From: an uncultured Desulfovibrio sp.
GTDB taxonomy: Bacteria > Desulfobacterota > Desulfovibrionia > Desulfovibrionales > Desulfovibrionaceae
Assembly: GCA_947038175.1 (NCBI GenBank)
Contig: CAMQVJ010000010.1
Coordinates: forward strand, 1-50,584
DNA: 50,584 nucleotides
Direction of reading: 5' to 3'
Shown: positions 1 through 8,520 of the stretch, one piece after another
Numbering within the stretch: position 1 is the stretch's first letter
How the letters are laid out: each line of letters begins with the position of its first letter
Made by a program: the position numbers and the translations under genes
Notes under the pieces: model-generated
What the model was told of the DNA's origin: nothing
Seen by the model: only the letters and a program-made list of their open reading frames with translations
Databases searched by the model: none

Positions 1-729
1 TTCCTGTTTTTCGTCTTTTATTTGGCTCGCCAAATCCGATTGCAAGCTTGTTGCTATAAGTTCTCGGAGTTGGCGAGCTTCTTGTATTTGCATGGCTGCT
101 AATTGATTTCCTGATTGCAGGGCTTCCATGCGTCCTTCGGGTGTATTGAGTAATTCGTTGATATAGCTTTCTGTTTCCCCTGACATTTCTAAATCTTTGA
201 GTTGTGCTCCTGAAACTTGAAAGGTGGCTTGTGTGGCTTCATCCACACGCTTAGACATCACGTCCAAATTAGCCCGAATGGTCATATTTCTACCGCTTGC
301 CATTTCTCGTGGCATATTGGCTAATTTTCCAAAATCCTCTTGAGTTTGGTATAGCGTATCAAAAACATTTTCTAAGCCCATAATGTCTGCTCTCATCGTG
401 TTTACAGAGTTTGTTATCTGTGCAAAACGGGTGAGTTCTTTTGATATTTTAGCAATCATGTTCTTCGGTATGGCTACTGTATTTCTCACCATATTCGTGT
501 ACTGTTCAACATTTTGTTGAACCATTTGTATTTGTGATGCGGTCTGCTGAATGGATTCGGCATATTGCGCATAAAGTGATTTTAGTTGCTCTACGTTGGT
601 TACTCTTTCCATTATTTGCACAAACTTGTCAGAACAGTTTGTGCAAAATGCGGTCACGGCATGGGCGTTATTCACTGGAAATAGTGAGTATGTTAAGAGA
701 AATGCGATTATAATAATTTTTTTATTCAT
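1..729 (-). CDS. trbJ: TrbJ-like conjugative transfer protein (3' end outside window)
   Basis: Reading the minus strand from ATG 729 gives 243 codons open to the window edge, so the C terminus is missing. The N terminus is a signal peptide (MNKK, a hydrophobic core, then NNAHA before VTAFCTNC). The mature part is Gln/Asn-rich and alpha-helical (for example residues in SIQQTASQIQMVQQNVEQ), the typical look of TrbJ, a periplasmic VirB5-like subunit of P-type conjugation systems. It lies downstream of trbB-C-D-E on the same strand, which supports the name, but about 980 bases separate it from the preceding transfer gene and a plus-strand gene occupies that gap. RBS GGAGACAATCC precedes the ATG. 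Assignment rests on composition, signal peptide and neighbours, not on an alignment. Confidence 0.7.
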   Translation of the reverse strand, partial: MNKKIIIIAFLLTYSLFPVNNAHAVTAFCTNCSDKFVQIMERVTNVEQLKSLYAQYAESIQQTASQIQMVQQNVEQYTNMVRNTVAIPKNMIAKISKELTRFAQITNSVNTMRADIMGLENVFDTLYQTQEDFGKLANMPREMASGRNMTIRANLDVMSKRVDEATQATFQVSGAQLKDLEMSGETESYINELLNTPEGRMEALQSGNQLAAMQIQEARQLRELIATSLQSDLASQIKDEKQE

Positions 730-810
730 GGATTGTCTCCTTGATTTTTTGAGGTTATTGATTATCTTATAATTGTTCGTGTGTAATTATGAAACAAAAC
801 GAGGTTGATA

Positions 811-1842
811 ATGTCTGAAAAAATTTCTAAAGCATATTGCGTTGAACATAAAAGGATAATGGATATTGACGACGCCAAAGAAGCGTATTTTGCACAAGCA
901 GAACCAAGAAAACGCTTTACTTTTTTGTGTAGTGATGAACAATGTCGTAACCTTACTATTCCGTCTGAAATTACAGGAGTTAATTACTCTTCTGAAGGGT
1001 CTAAAAGAGAGGCTCATTTTAGAAGAAACCCTAAATGTAATCATGCCGATACTTGCTATTGGGGAATCTATCATGCCATGGAGAGTGATATTCTTTCGAA
1101 TAGAGGACGATACGAGCAAGAAATTAAAGATGGGGGTAAAAATCTTTTCCGACCATTTAAAAATATTGACACAAGGGACATTGACGATGAACTTTATATT
1201 CCTCAAATTAATGACCTCCCCGAGTCGATTCCTCATATAGTTCGAGAAGAACATGGTAATATTCGTCAAAAGATTAGAAATCAGATTTTGTATGAACATA
1301 AACGTACCCGTGACCTTACAAAAGTTGTTGACAATTTTAGAGAATTGGACGACGCAGGAAAAAAAGAAGCTAAACTTACTCTTCCCACATTGCCACGTAA
1401 ATCAACTGGAGAAATTCTTCAAGCAACACCTCGCACCTCATATAATACAGCATTTAAACATGCTAAATATATCGAAAGCGTACACCTTTGGACTCACATA
1501 TATTATGGAGAAGTAAGAGTGTTTAGGTGTCATAAAGAGTTCTCAGGTTATAAAATATATTTTCAAAACTCTTGTGACTACTATCGGGATAAAACTCTTT
1601 ACAGGGTTATGATAGTCATCAAGGATAGTGAAATTAAAAATACCCATCAGCATTATGCTTTGCAAAAAATGCTTCAGTACTATTCGCAGACAGAAAAAAA
1701 ATGTTGTTGTTATAGCCTTGCTAACGCTACTTGTCTCCAAAAAGCAAAATCATCAACAGAAGACCAAGCAGAAGCCGCATCAATAGTTCTCATTGATGCA
1801 TTCGATACTGTTCTCAGGGAAACAACATCGTATTGCAGATAA
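811..1842 (+). CDS. Hypothetical cargo protein with CoiA-like N-terminal zinc-finger pattern
   Basis: A 343-residue protein on the strand opposite to the conjugation genes. ATG 811 is preferred over a TTG two codons upstream because GAGG sits 6 bases before it; a good -10 (TATAAT at 768-773) lies just upstream, so the gene probably has its own promoter. Residues about 10-80 hold spaced Cys/His (CVEH, FLCSDEQC, AHFRRNPKCNHADTC), the kind of Zn-binding head seen in CoiA-like and other nuclease-associated proteins. The middle is charged and helical; the C terminus contains HYALQKMLQYYSQ and a CCC run. I do not recognise the whole family. Its position between trbE and trbJ, against the operon direction, suggests an accessory insertion in the mobile element, perhaps defence or regulation, but function is unknown. 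The last 133 bases overlap the next gene tail to tail. Confidence 0.6.
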   Translation: MSEKISKAYCVEHKRIMDIDDAKEAYFAQAEPRKRFTFLCSDEQCRNLTIPSEITGVNYSSEGSKREAHFRRNPKCNHADTCYWGIYHAMESDILSNRGRYEQEIKDGGKNLFRPFKNIDTRDIDDELYIPQINDLPESIPHIVREEHGNIRQKIRNQILYEHKRTRDLTKVVDNFRELDDAGKKEAKLTLPTLPRKSTGEILQATPRTSYNTAFKHAKYIESVHLWTHIYYGEVRVFRCHKEFSGYKIYFQNSCDYYRDKTLYRVMIVIKDSEIKNTHQHYALQKMLQYYSQTEKKCCCYSLANATCLQKAKSSTEDQAEAASIVLIDAFDTVLRETTSYCR

Positions 1843-2237
1843 GATAGGAGCTCTTTTACAAAGTTACCCATTTGAGAGATTGAAACGGAGAGATTACTAT
1901 AAATATGATAGCTATTTCTGTGTCCACTTGAGTCCACAAACACCATCTCGCGAACAATATTCGTATAGTCAGTCACACAAGTAACCGAAACAAGAAATAT
2001 TGTCCGCTGACTTAGCTCTGCGTCATATGTCCCTGACATATGACTCTCAAGCTCAAGGTATATCTTTAATCCATCTAGCTTAGTTATATAAGAAGAAACG
2101 GAATACCCACGACCTAAAATCCCCTCAGGTAAAAAAATATACAAACTAGGAGTATTGCCACAGCAATGAGAACCTCGTATTTTTTTACCAATTGCATCGC
2201 ATAGAAGTTGTGCCGGTGTTCTTTGTTTGTTTTTCAT
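1710..2237 (-). CDS. Unknown protein downstream of trbE
   Basis: A 175-residue protein starting at ATG 2237, chosen because GGGGGAACGAGA precedes it and it begins only 13 bases after the trbE stop, so it is likely cotranslated with the transfer operon. An upstream in-frame codon at 2306 would extend it into trbE and is less likely. No signal peptide, membrane segment or known motif is evident; the sequence is mixed alpha/beta (IYLELESHMSG, TIFLVSVTCVTDY). Its last 44 codons run antisense to the end of the plus-strand gene at 811-1842, which is unusual, so either its C terminus was rewritten by the neighbouring insertion or one of the two reading frames is not maintained. Family unknown. Confidence 0.5.
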   Translation of the reverse strand: MKNKQRTPAQLLCDAIGKKIRGSHCCGNTPSLYIFLPEGILGRGYSVSSYITKLDGLKIYLELESHMSGTYDAELSQRTIFLVSVTCVTDYTNIVREMVFVDSSGHRNSYHIYSNLSVSISQMGNFVKELLSYLQYDVVSLRTVSNASMRTIDAASAWSSVDDFAFWRQVALARL

Positions 2238-2250
2238 ACTCTCGTTCCCC

Positions 2251-4662
2251 CTACTCAACTTTTTCAGCAAGCCAAGTTTCTTGCCATTTGTTTTCACCAT
2301 GTTCATTTATGAGAAACTTGATACGTTTAATGCTTTCTTTGTCTGATGAGCCGACAAAGGCGAGAGCCTTTGCCCCTAGTGCCAATTGAACGAGTCGTTT
2401 GCCTATTGATGTGCTTATGTAATAATCACGCTTAGGAGTGGCTTCACGAGCGATAATGTCAATTTCCCTATCATTGAGACCAATACCCTTATAAAGTTCG
2501 TATTGATCTTCTTGTCTTGCGTTGGAGTTAGCCAATAGAATCTTCGTTGAGCAGGATTCCACAAGCACGTCCATTATTCCGCTATTTTTAGCGTCTGAAA
2601 GGCTTTGGGTGGCAAGCACAACAGCACAATTTGCCTTACGTAGTACTTTGAGCCATTCTCTGATTTTTGCCCTAAAAACAGGGTGTCCAAGCATTACCCA
2701 TGCTTCGTCAAGAATGAGAAGTGTGGGTTGCCCCGTGAGGGCTTTTTCAATGCGATGAAAGATATAAGTAAGAACAGGAATGAGATTTTTATCCCCCATA
2801 TTCATGAGTTCTTCCATTTCAAAAACAACAAAGGGAGAGAGGCTTAGTGTATCTTCTTCTGCATCGAGTAATTTACCCATGACTCCCGATGCGGTGTAAT
2901 GCGCGATGGCTTCCTTGATTTCTCTACTTTGCACAACATGGCTAAAATGCGTGAGGGAGCGCATATTTTCGGGGTTGCTTTTTATTTTCAGCATCGCTTC
3001 ATGTATTTCATTGCGATGAACAGGAAGCACAATGAGATTTTGCAACGTAAGTAAAGAAGCAATCCATTCTTCGGCAAAAGCAAGCTCACTATTGCTTTCA
3101 TGAATCCTTTGTAATGGAGCAAAGGCAAGTTCATCGCCCACCCCAATTTCAAAATGCGCACCACCGACTCCCTTGCAGAGTGGAAATAAACTCATGCCCT
3201 TATCGAATGCAAAAACTTGAGCGTTTTTATAGCAAGGAAATTGCGCCGCAATAAGCGCTAATAATGTTGATTTACCGCTACCAGTCGGACCGAAAATAAG
3301 CGTATGCCCGACATCTGCCACATGAAGATTGAGCCAAAAAGGTGTTGCACCGTTATCCGTTGTTAAGACCGATAATGGACGAGAAGCCTTTGGAAAGAAT
3401 GGTGATGGGCAAATGGCTTGCCCTGTGTATACCGTTGAAAGTGGCAATAAATCCGCTAGGTTCAATGTATTTACTAAAGGTCTGCGAATATTTGCATAGG
3501 AGTTACCAGGTAATGAGCCAAGATACGCTTCTAAAGTATTAATGCTCTCAATTCGGCATGTAAATCCAATACCCTGTAAAAGCTTACGTATTTCTCTCGC
3601 TTGATTTTTGAGTTGTTCAATGTCTTCATCGAGCATAACAACCATTGAAGACATATAACCTGCACCAACAACACCTGCTTGCACTTCTGTTTTAGCGACT
3701 TCCGCATCTTCTTTCATGAGCAGGGCATCACGGTTAGCTTTTGCATTCGGGTTATTGAAAAATTGATCCATTACGCTGAATATTTGTTGATTCCAACCTT
3801 TGACATAATTATTAATTTCACGTTCCGCATCGTATTGGTCGAGGCAAATAAAACGAGTAGAATAACGCAATTTGAACGGCACAGAATCAAGGGATTTAAG
3901 CATGACAGGATAGGATTCTTGAGGAAGTCCATCAATGGCAATTACCATAATATGCTTATTACCTATTTGAGGAACAATACCACCTAGCAAATCTTCTCCA
4001 CCCAAAAGAGCGTCTAAATACATGGGAGTTTGAGGCACGCAAAAAGGTTGTAAATCCCCCGTGATGCAGTGCTGAAGATGAGCCAATAAATCGGAATGCA
4101 AAAAGGAATTCTCGTCGAGTTCCTTCACTGGCAAGGGTAATTCATATTCTGTAAGGCGTGATAAATTAAGAACAGAAGAAAGGGAATCTTCAAGCATTCT
4201 GATAGAATCCTTGAACAATTCTATACCCTTTGAAAGGGCAAGGGAATTCTTTCCCTTTTTTGTCAGGCTATAGCTTGGCAAGTATGTTAAAGATAAAGTC
4301 GTCATCGTGCTAAAACACACATCAGAGCCAAAGAAATCACGTCTTTCGTCATCAATAAGCTTGGTAATTTTATCGGGAAAAAAAGCTTGCTCGTCTTTAG
4401 GGTAGGCTTTTTTAGGCGAGCGTATGGCGTCAACATGGAGCATGAAACCAGTCCCCAAGCTTTGTAACGCCCTAGATACTTGATTACTGACAAAGGCAAG
4501 CTCGTTATGGGTTGCACTCGCAGTATCAAGCCCTGTAAACTCCCAGGCGCAGAGCAAAGAACCATCTTTTTGCAAGATTATTCCTGCTTCGATAAGTGCC
4601 GCATACGGGAGCAAGTCGGGCATGCCCTTTGCTTGGCTTCTGAATGTTTTTAGTTTCAGCAT
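2251..4662 (-). CDS. trbE: TrbE/VirB4 conjugation ATPase
   Basis: An 803-residue VirB4-class ATPase that energises assembly of the mating-pair channel and pilus at the inner membrane. Walker A GPTGSGKST lies near residue 456 and Walker B LLILDEAW near residue 648, followed by the conserved ATQS region. Length fits TrbE (about 800-850). The start is ATG 4662, overlapping the trbD stop as TAATG and preceded by AAGG; a longer frame to 4695 would lie inside trbD. The gene ends in TAG; reading through it would add only five codons before TGA. Part of traK-L-M-trbB-C-D-E. Confidence 0.92.
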   Translation of the reverse strand: MLKLKTFRSQAKGMPDLLPYAALIEAGIILQKDGSLLCAWEFTGLDTASATHNELAFVSNQVSRALQSLGTGFMLHVDAIRSPKKAYPKDEQAFFPDKITKLIDDERRDFFGSDVCFSTMTTLSLTYLPSYSLTKKGKNSLALSKGIELFKDSIRMLEDSLSSVLNLSRLTEYELPLPVKELDENSFLHSDLLAHLQHCITGDLQPFCVPQTPMYLDALLGGEDLLGGIVPQIGNKHIMVIAIDGLPQESYPVMLKSLDSVPFKLRYSTRFICLDQYDAEREINNYVKGWNQQIFSVMDQFFNNPNAKANRDALLMKEDAEVAKTEVQAGVVGAGYMSSMVVMLDEDIEQLKNQAREIRKLLQGIGFTCRIESINTLEAYLGSLPGNSYANIRRPLVNTLNLADLLPLSTVYTGQAICPSPFFPKASRPLSVLTTDNGATPFWLNLHVADVGHTLIFGPTGSGKSTLLALIAAQFPCYKNAQVFAFDKGMSLFPLCKGVGGAHFEIGVGDELAFAPLQRIHESNSELAFAEEWIASLLTLQNLIVLPVHRNEIHEAMLKIKSNPENMRSLTHFSHVVQSREIKEAIAHYTASGVMGKLLDAEEDTLSLSPFVVFEMEELMNMGDKNLIPVLTYIFHRIEKALTGQPTLLILDEAWVMLGHPVFRAKIREWLKVLRKANCAVVLATQSLSDAKNSGIMDVLVESCSTKILLANSNARQEDQYELYKGIGLNDREIDIIAREATPKRDYYISTSIGKRLVQLALGAKALAFVGSSDKESIKRIKFLINEHGENKWQETWLAEKVE

Positions 4663-4967
4663 TATTTTACCTTGTATCCTTCGCTTTTTCTCCAACGAGA
4701 GCTTCTTGCACTATAGAAATCTTGATATTTTATATGGCGTAGATAAACCTTTGACATAAGAGGGTCTATTTTTGCCATTTTGCGAAGCCCGATGAGGGCA
4801 AATACCCACACGAGGAAGACTATCAGTGAACCAACCATTGACATGCTTGATAGTCCTGCGAGAAAGCAAAAAAGAACCGTAAACATGACAAGTTCACGCT
4901 CTGCGCCAAGCACAAGCGTATGACGATGCAAGGCTTTGTGTATTTCTATGTATCTTCTGTCATTCAT
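4662..4967 (-). CDS. trbD: TrbD/VirB3-like conjugation membrane protein
   Basis: A 101-residue protein of the VirB3 family, an inner-membrane partner of the VirB4 ATPase. The start ATG 4967 follows AGGTGAT at good spacing; a longer frame (to 5021) overlaps trbC and lacks an RBS. The N terminus (MNDRRYIEIHKALHRHTLVL) is the usual VirB3/TrbD cytoplasmic lead, followed by two adjacent hydrophobic segments (about residues 25-65). The stop shares one base with the trbE start, indicating translational coupling. Confidence 0.85.
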   Translation of the reverse strand: MNDRRYIEIHKALHRHTLVLGAERELVMFTVLFCFLAGLSSMSMVGSLIVFLVWVFALIGLRKMAKIDPLMSKVYLRHIKYQDFYSARSSRWRKSEGYKVK

Positions 4968-4986
4968 AAAATCACCTATACGCTTG

Positions 4987-5301
4987 CTATATAATTGCAC
5001 CACTAAAAGAAAACAGGCCACTCACGATACCGCCTGCAAAAGCGATAAATGAAATCCCAAAAACTACTCCTAATAAAAGCTTAAATCCGCCAGTAATATC
5101 ATCCTTGTTCATTATAAAAACAACACCACAAAGTGCCATTGCTGCAACAGATACAGCCTTACCGACATCTCCAGTCAATGTGTTCACCACTTTCTCAAGA
5201 GGTGCTGCAAATTCATCAATGCCACCACTTGCAAACGCAAGTTCGGGAAAAAAGACACTACAAACAATGAATAAGGGTAAATAATTTATAAGACGCTTCA
5301 T
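4987..5301 (-). CDS. trbC: TrbC/VirB2-type conjugative pilin
   Basis: A 104-residue prepilin. A signal peptide with cleavage after ELAFA precedes SGG; the mature peptide has the two hydrophobic helices of VirB2/TrbC pilins (about residues 48-66 and 72-98) joined by a short polar NKDD turn. TrbC pilins of the IncP type are processed and cyclised to form the conjugative pilus; whether that occurs here cannot be seen. It lies between trbB and trbD in the canonical order. It ends in TAG, with a TGA five sense codons later. Confidence 0.88.
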   Translation of the reverse strand: MKRLINYLPLFIVCSVFFPELAFASGGIDEFAAPLEKVVNTLTGDVGKAVSVAAMALCGVVFIMNKDDITGGFKLLLGVVFGISFIAFAGGIVSGLFSFSGAII

Positions 5302-5324
5302 TTTTTCCTCAATTTTTCTATTTT

Positions 5325-6281
5325 CTACAATTTATAGATGATATTTGTTATATAGTTTTGGGCGAATGTGTCGTATTTTTCAACGCTTATCACTTTGGAA
5401 AGTCGGCGTGTATTGTCCGATCGTTTTTCCATATAAACAATGAAATCCACAGCCCTCCCAATAAGTTTTCGCTTTTCGCCGTTCCCTGCTTCTTCCACCA
5501 ATTCTTCAAGGCGTTCAAGAGCTTCTTCAGCTCCATCCGCATGGAATGTGCCAATTCCGCCAGGGTGTCCCGTGTTCCATAATTTCAATAAATCAAGTGC
5601 TGCACTGTCTCGAACTTCGCCCACCAATATTCGCTTTGGTGCATAACGCATACAAATTTTGGTCAAACTTTGCATGCTAATATGTGAAACGTCGGACGTT
5701 TGAAAAAATACACTGTTTGGGCTTTTTGACTGTAATTCGGGAGTATCTTCCAAAATGAGCAATCTATCATGAGGGCAGAGCTTATAAAGCTCGTTAATCA
5801 CTGCGTTTACAAAAGTTGTTTTGCCCGAAGATGTTCCGCCAACAACCATAATGTTTTTGCGGTCAACTATGGCAGATTGAATAATGGGAATAATTTCAGC
5901 ACTTATAATTCCACTCTCAAGATACTCCTCCAAACTTATGATTCTTGAAGCTTTTTTACGCAAAGAAAAGGACGGTTTAGGAACAATAGGAGGATACGTA
6001 CCTTCAAAACGAGAACCATCAAGGGGAAAAATACCCTCTACCACAGGATTTAGCGTGTTTACCGTGATGTCTAAAGATGAAGCCACAAGGCTCAATATAA
6101 GCTTTGCTTGCTCTTCGTTGATATCTCCTGCATATTCTTGGTCTTGCCCATACTTTTCTATCCAGAGCTTGCCATCAGGGTTGAGCATTATCTCAATGAC
6201 GTTTGGATCACGGATAGCGTCCATGATAAGTTCACCACAATTATGTTCTAAGCTTTTTATTAAACGGTCATCTGCTAACAT
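5325..6281 (-). CDS. trbB: TrbB/VirB11 conjugation ATPase
   Basis: A 318-residue hexameric secretion ATPase of the VirB11/PulE superfamily that drives pilus biogenesis and substrate transfer. Walker A GGTSSGKTTF is near residue 147, the Asp box LLILEDTPELQ near 175, Walker B and His box (GGIGTFHADGAEEALERL) near 240. Length agrees with TrbB (about 320). AGGAAATAG precedes the ATG. The gene ends in TAG, followed by ten sense codons and TGA that overlaps the trbC start region. Confidence 0.93.
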   Translation of the reverse strand: MLADDRLIKSLEHNCGELIMDAIRDPNVIEIMLNPDGKLWIEKYGQDQEYAGDINEEQAKLILSLVASSLDITVNTLNPVVEGIFPLDGSRFEGTYPPIVPKPSFSLRKKASRIISLEEYLESGIISAEIIPIIQSAIVDRKNIMVVGGTSSGKTTFVNAVINELYKLCPHDRLLILEDTPELQSKSPNSVFFQTSDVSHISMQSLTKICMRYAPKRILVGEVRDSAALDLLKLWNTGHPGGIGTFHADGAEEALERLEELVEEAGNGEKRKLIGRAVDFIVYMEKRSDNTRRLSKVISVEKYDTFAQNYITNIIYKL

Positions 6282-6294
6282 GAAATTCTATTTC

Positions 6295-6837
6295 CTATTT
6301 ATGGAAGTTAAAAAAGGCAACGAACATAAACACAATGACATTTAGCACTGCGGAACAAGCAATAATTATACATGCCCACTTCATATTATTTTCAAGGTTA
6401 TTTATCCGTGCTGTACTTTTCTCGTGGATTTTTTGAAGCCCTTCTATGGACACTGTTTCCAAGGACTCTTTCACCACATTCGTGCTTTGCTGCACTTGCT
6501 TGAGAAAATCTTTAACTTGCTCTGAATAGACATTTTTCAATGCGATAAGATATTTATTTTGGAGTTTTCTGTCCTCTTCCAAAAATGCATTAAGAATAGT
6601 CACCGTTAGTAAAATGGGGTCGTCTTTTGCAACAAATGTTTCATTGTGCTTACTAATAAGCGCTTGCACATTTTCAATGCTTAATCCTATTCCATCGGGA
6701 AAAAGGCTTTGTATAGCATTTTCGTCATTTACTTCTTGTGCGTCATCAGCGTTGTCTGCGCCACCTGGATAATCTGATGTGTCGTTGTCTGTGTATGCAT
6801 CCGTATCATTGTAGTTATCGTCCGTATCATGTGTCAT
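6295..6837 (-). CDS. traM: TraM-like transfer-region protein with C-terminal membrane anchor
   Basis: A 180-residue protein. The start at ATG 6837 has AGGGAG seven bases upstream; an ATG two codons earlier sits too close to it. Residues 1-40 are an acidic, Asp/Asn-rich low-complexity stretch (DTDDNYNDTD), the middle (about 80-150) is a predicted coiled coil, and the last 30 residues form one membrane helix (ACIIIACSAVLNVIVFMFV). RP4 has the order traK-traL-traM, and this gene follows traL here; the name is by position and overall architecture only. Ends in TAG. Confidence 0.55.
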   Translation of the reverse strand: MTHDTDDNYNDTDAYTDNDTSDYPGGADNADDAQEVNDENAIQSLFPDGIGLSIENVQALISKHNETFVAKDDPILLTVTILNAFLEEDRKLQNKYLIALKNVYSEQVKDFLKQVQQSTNVVKESLETVSIEGLQKIHEKSTARINNLENNMKWACIIIACSAVLNVIVFMFVAFFNFHK

Positions 6838-6861
6838 TTTCATTCTCCCTATTATTTTCCC

Positions 6862-7590
6862 TTAGCAAATATTGGCTTGATCAACGAAGCTAACAACTTG
6901 TTTCCAGTATTTTTTTAGGCGAGAACGAACCGCAATATTATTTGAACTATTTATGCCAACGTTAAAAGATTGGCGTTTAGCAAAAAGTTGTTCCAAATCT
7001 TTGCCAAGCAAATCCTTGTTCCCAATAGGTAAATTGATAACAGCATGTATGCTTTTTTGATTTTCTTTGAAGCACTTAAAGTCCGTAAAGGTCTTTCCAT
7101 CAACCTCAACAGCACCAAAGAATGAATTAATCCATACAACCACTTTTGAGTCTGGAAAGTTAAATGTAAGGTTGACAAAACCATCAATTGTATCACCAAT
7201 TGCTTGCCCACCAGTAATGATTGTATGAAAAAATACGGTATGCCCTAACTCGGCTAATGCCTCTAACATATCATTTTCTTTGATATATGTCATAAGAGCA
7301 ATAAACGAACTTGCACCGTTATCAACAATCATATGTGTTTCAGGAGGTGCTTCAGCAAGGTCTTGTAAGAGCTGATCAAATTGACGAGTATCAATATTTC
7401 CATCAGAACCTAATAATTTTATGAGATTTACATTAAATTCCTGATAGCTTGCCAACGTCGCATTAATAGGGTCTGTATCGTATGCAAAAACCTTATAACC
7501 GAGTTCTTGCAAGGCTTGAAGGAGAGAGGAAGAAATCATTGATTTGCCCACTCCACCTTTTCCCTGTAATACTATATGAATATTTGCCAT
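6862..7590 (-). CDS. traL: TraL-like MinD/ParA-family NTPase
   Basis: A 242-residue deviant Walker A ATPase. The start MANIHIVLQGKGGVGKS is almost the same as the start of RP4 TraL, with the KGGVGKS P-loop at residues 11-17. The switch-type Asp is in VFAYDTDPINAT and further acidic sites in MIVDNGASSF. TraL is a conserved accessory gene next to the oriT-binding gene traK in IncP-like elements; its exact role in transfer is not settled. The start follows the traK stop by one base. Ends in TAA. Confidence 0.82.
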   Translation of the reverse strand: MANIHIVLQGKGGVGKSMISSSLLQALQELGYKVFAYDTDPINATLASYQEFNVNLIKLLGSDGNIDTRQFDQLLQDLAEAPPETHMIVDNGASSFIALMTYIKENDMLEALAELGHTVFFHTIITGGQAIGDTIDGFVNLTFNFPDSKVVVWINSFFGAVEVDGKTFTDFKCFKENQKSIHAVINLPIGNKDLLGKDLEQLFAKRQSFNVGINSSNNIAVRSRLKKYWKQVVSFVDQANIC

Positions 7591-7591
7591 T

Positions 7592-8002
7592 TTAATTCTT
7601 ATCCTCTTTTTCTATTGTGCTTGAATTCGTTTCTAATTCTCTACTGAAGTTGTTGCTTGATTGAATAAACGTATTTGTTGAAGCACCAATCATTTTCGGA
7701 CCTTTTGGTCTGTCTGCGTTGTCAGAGCTTTGGTTTTGGATATTTTGAGAATATGTTCCTTCATGCTGTGTAGGCAAAATCTCCATTCTATCACCTTTTA
7801 ATTCACAGCTCTTATAGACCCTGTTTCCTCTGAGAATGCCGCTTAACGTCTTGTATGACATTGTTATTTTACCGTCACCTGTGAGCTGTTCATGGATACT
7901 CATAAGGGTGTAGCCTTGAGATAAAAGTTCATTAATTGTTATTTTATGGGCTAAGTATTCCACTCGCCCTTGTCCTGTTCTGATACGAGTTTTTCCTTCC
8001 AC
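7592..8002 (-). CDS. traK: TraK-like oriT-binding protein (probable GTG start)
   Basis: A 136-residue basic protein if started at GTG 8002, which has GAGG five bases upstream and begins just after the stop of the preceding gene; an ATG at 8059 would overlap that gene by 56 bases. Residues about 1-50 (KTRIRTGQGRVEYLAHK, then a helix-turn-helix-like INELLSQGYTLMSIHEQL and LSGILRG) look like a ribbon/HTH DNA-binding domain; the rest is low-complexity Ser/Asn-rich. In IncP plasmids TraK binds next to oriT. No nick-site consensus was found beside it. Confidence 0.6.
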   Translation of the reverse strand: MEGKTRIRTGQGRVEYLAHKITINELLSQGYTLMSIHEQLTGDGKITMSYKTLSGILRGNRVYKSCELKGDRMEILPTQHEGTYSQNIQNQSSDNADRPKGPKMIGASTNTFIQSSNNFSRELETNSSTIEKEDKN

Positions 8003-8003
8003 T

Positions 8004-8456
8004 CTAACCTCTTTCTTTAGTATGATTCTTGCTGAATAATTCCAAGATTGCATGCGCACTAAGAGACGTTATGGACGTAAATAAAATCTTTCCTATGGTG
8101 TCGTTTATTGATAAAAGCGATATGGGGATATTGAGAGATTGGGCATAGTCAAGTTCAGCTTGAACACCTACAGATGTTTTAAAGCCGTCAATGGAGAGTA
8201 GAAAAATGTCGGTTGCCCAATGTTCAATGATTGAAAGGTCAGTCTCTTTCCATGCGTCAAAGCCATGCTCTATACCATATTGACATATAGCGTGACCTTG
8301 AGTTATTGGGCTAAAAATGCTATGACCTTCTTGCATGAGGACGGCTGCGACGTGAGTGACTAGATTAAAACGATCTGTGCGTTTTTGTGGATCAGGATGG
8401 GTATATGGGCAAGCAAGATAAATTCTTTTTCTTGCTGAAATTTGAGTATTAACCAT
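8004..8456 (-). CDS. DUF1937/DUF4406-like nucleoside 2-deoxyribosyltransferase-fold protein
   Basis: A 150-residue protein with the starting pattern RIYLACPYTHPDPQKRTDRF, then IFSPITQGH and SVGVQAELDYAQSLNIPI, the layout of DUF1937/DUF4406 proteins that have the nucleoside 2-deoxyribosyltransferase (Rossmann-like) fold. Such genes are common in phages and integrative elements. The substrate is unknown. It is the last gene of the element before tRNA-fMet, and its stop (TAG) is 1 base before the traK start. Reading the UAG would append 15 residues before TAA. Confidence 0.7.
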   Translation of the reverse strand: MVNTQISARKRIYLACPYTHPDPQKRTDRFNLVTHVAAVLMQEGHSIFSPITQGHAICQYGIEHGFDAWKETDLSIIEHWATDIFLLSIDGFKTSVGVQAELDYAQSLNIPISLLSINDTIGKILFTSITSLSAHAILELFSKNHTKERG

Positions 8457-8492
8457 AAAAAAGTCCCTTTAGTTTCCTAAAGGGACTTTTTT
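8457..8492. terminator. Bidirectional intrinsic terminator between tRNA-fMet and the element
   Basis: A perfect inverted repeat, AAAAAAGTCCCTTTAG (8457-8472), loop TTTC, and its complement (8477-8492), with T-runs on both strands. It would end the tRNA-fMet transcript on the minus strand. It lies directly against the start codon of the last mobile-element gene, so that gene needs its own start site or read-through of this terminator. Confidence 0.85.
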
Positions 8493-8520
8493 ATTTACTG
8501 TTATAATAGTAAATTTATAT

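Noticed and set aside
787..1299. Minus-strand frame of 170 codons
   Set aside because: It lies wholly antisense to the plus-strand cargo gene, with no RBS and an atypical hydrophobic composition; it is a shadow frame.
1..8456. Insertion sequence or transposase in the mobile region
   Set aside because: No DDE or HUH transposase pattern and no terminal inverted repeats were found.
8000..8520. Possible oriT near traK
   Set aside because: I looked for an IncP-like nick site (YATCCTGY) on both strands and saw none; a different oriT type cannot be excluded.
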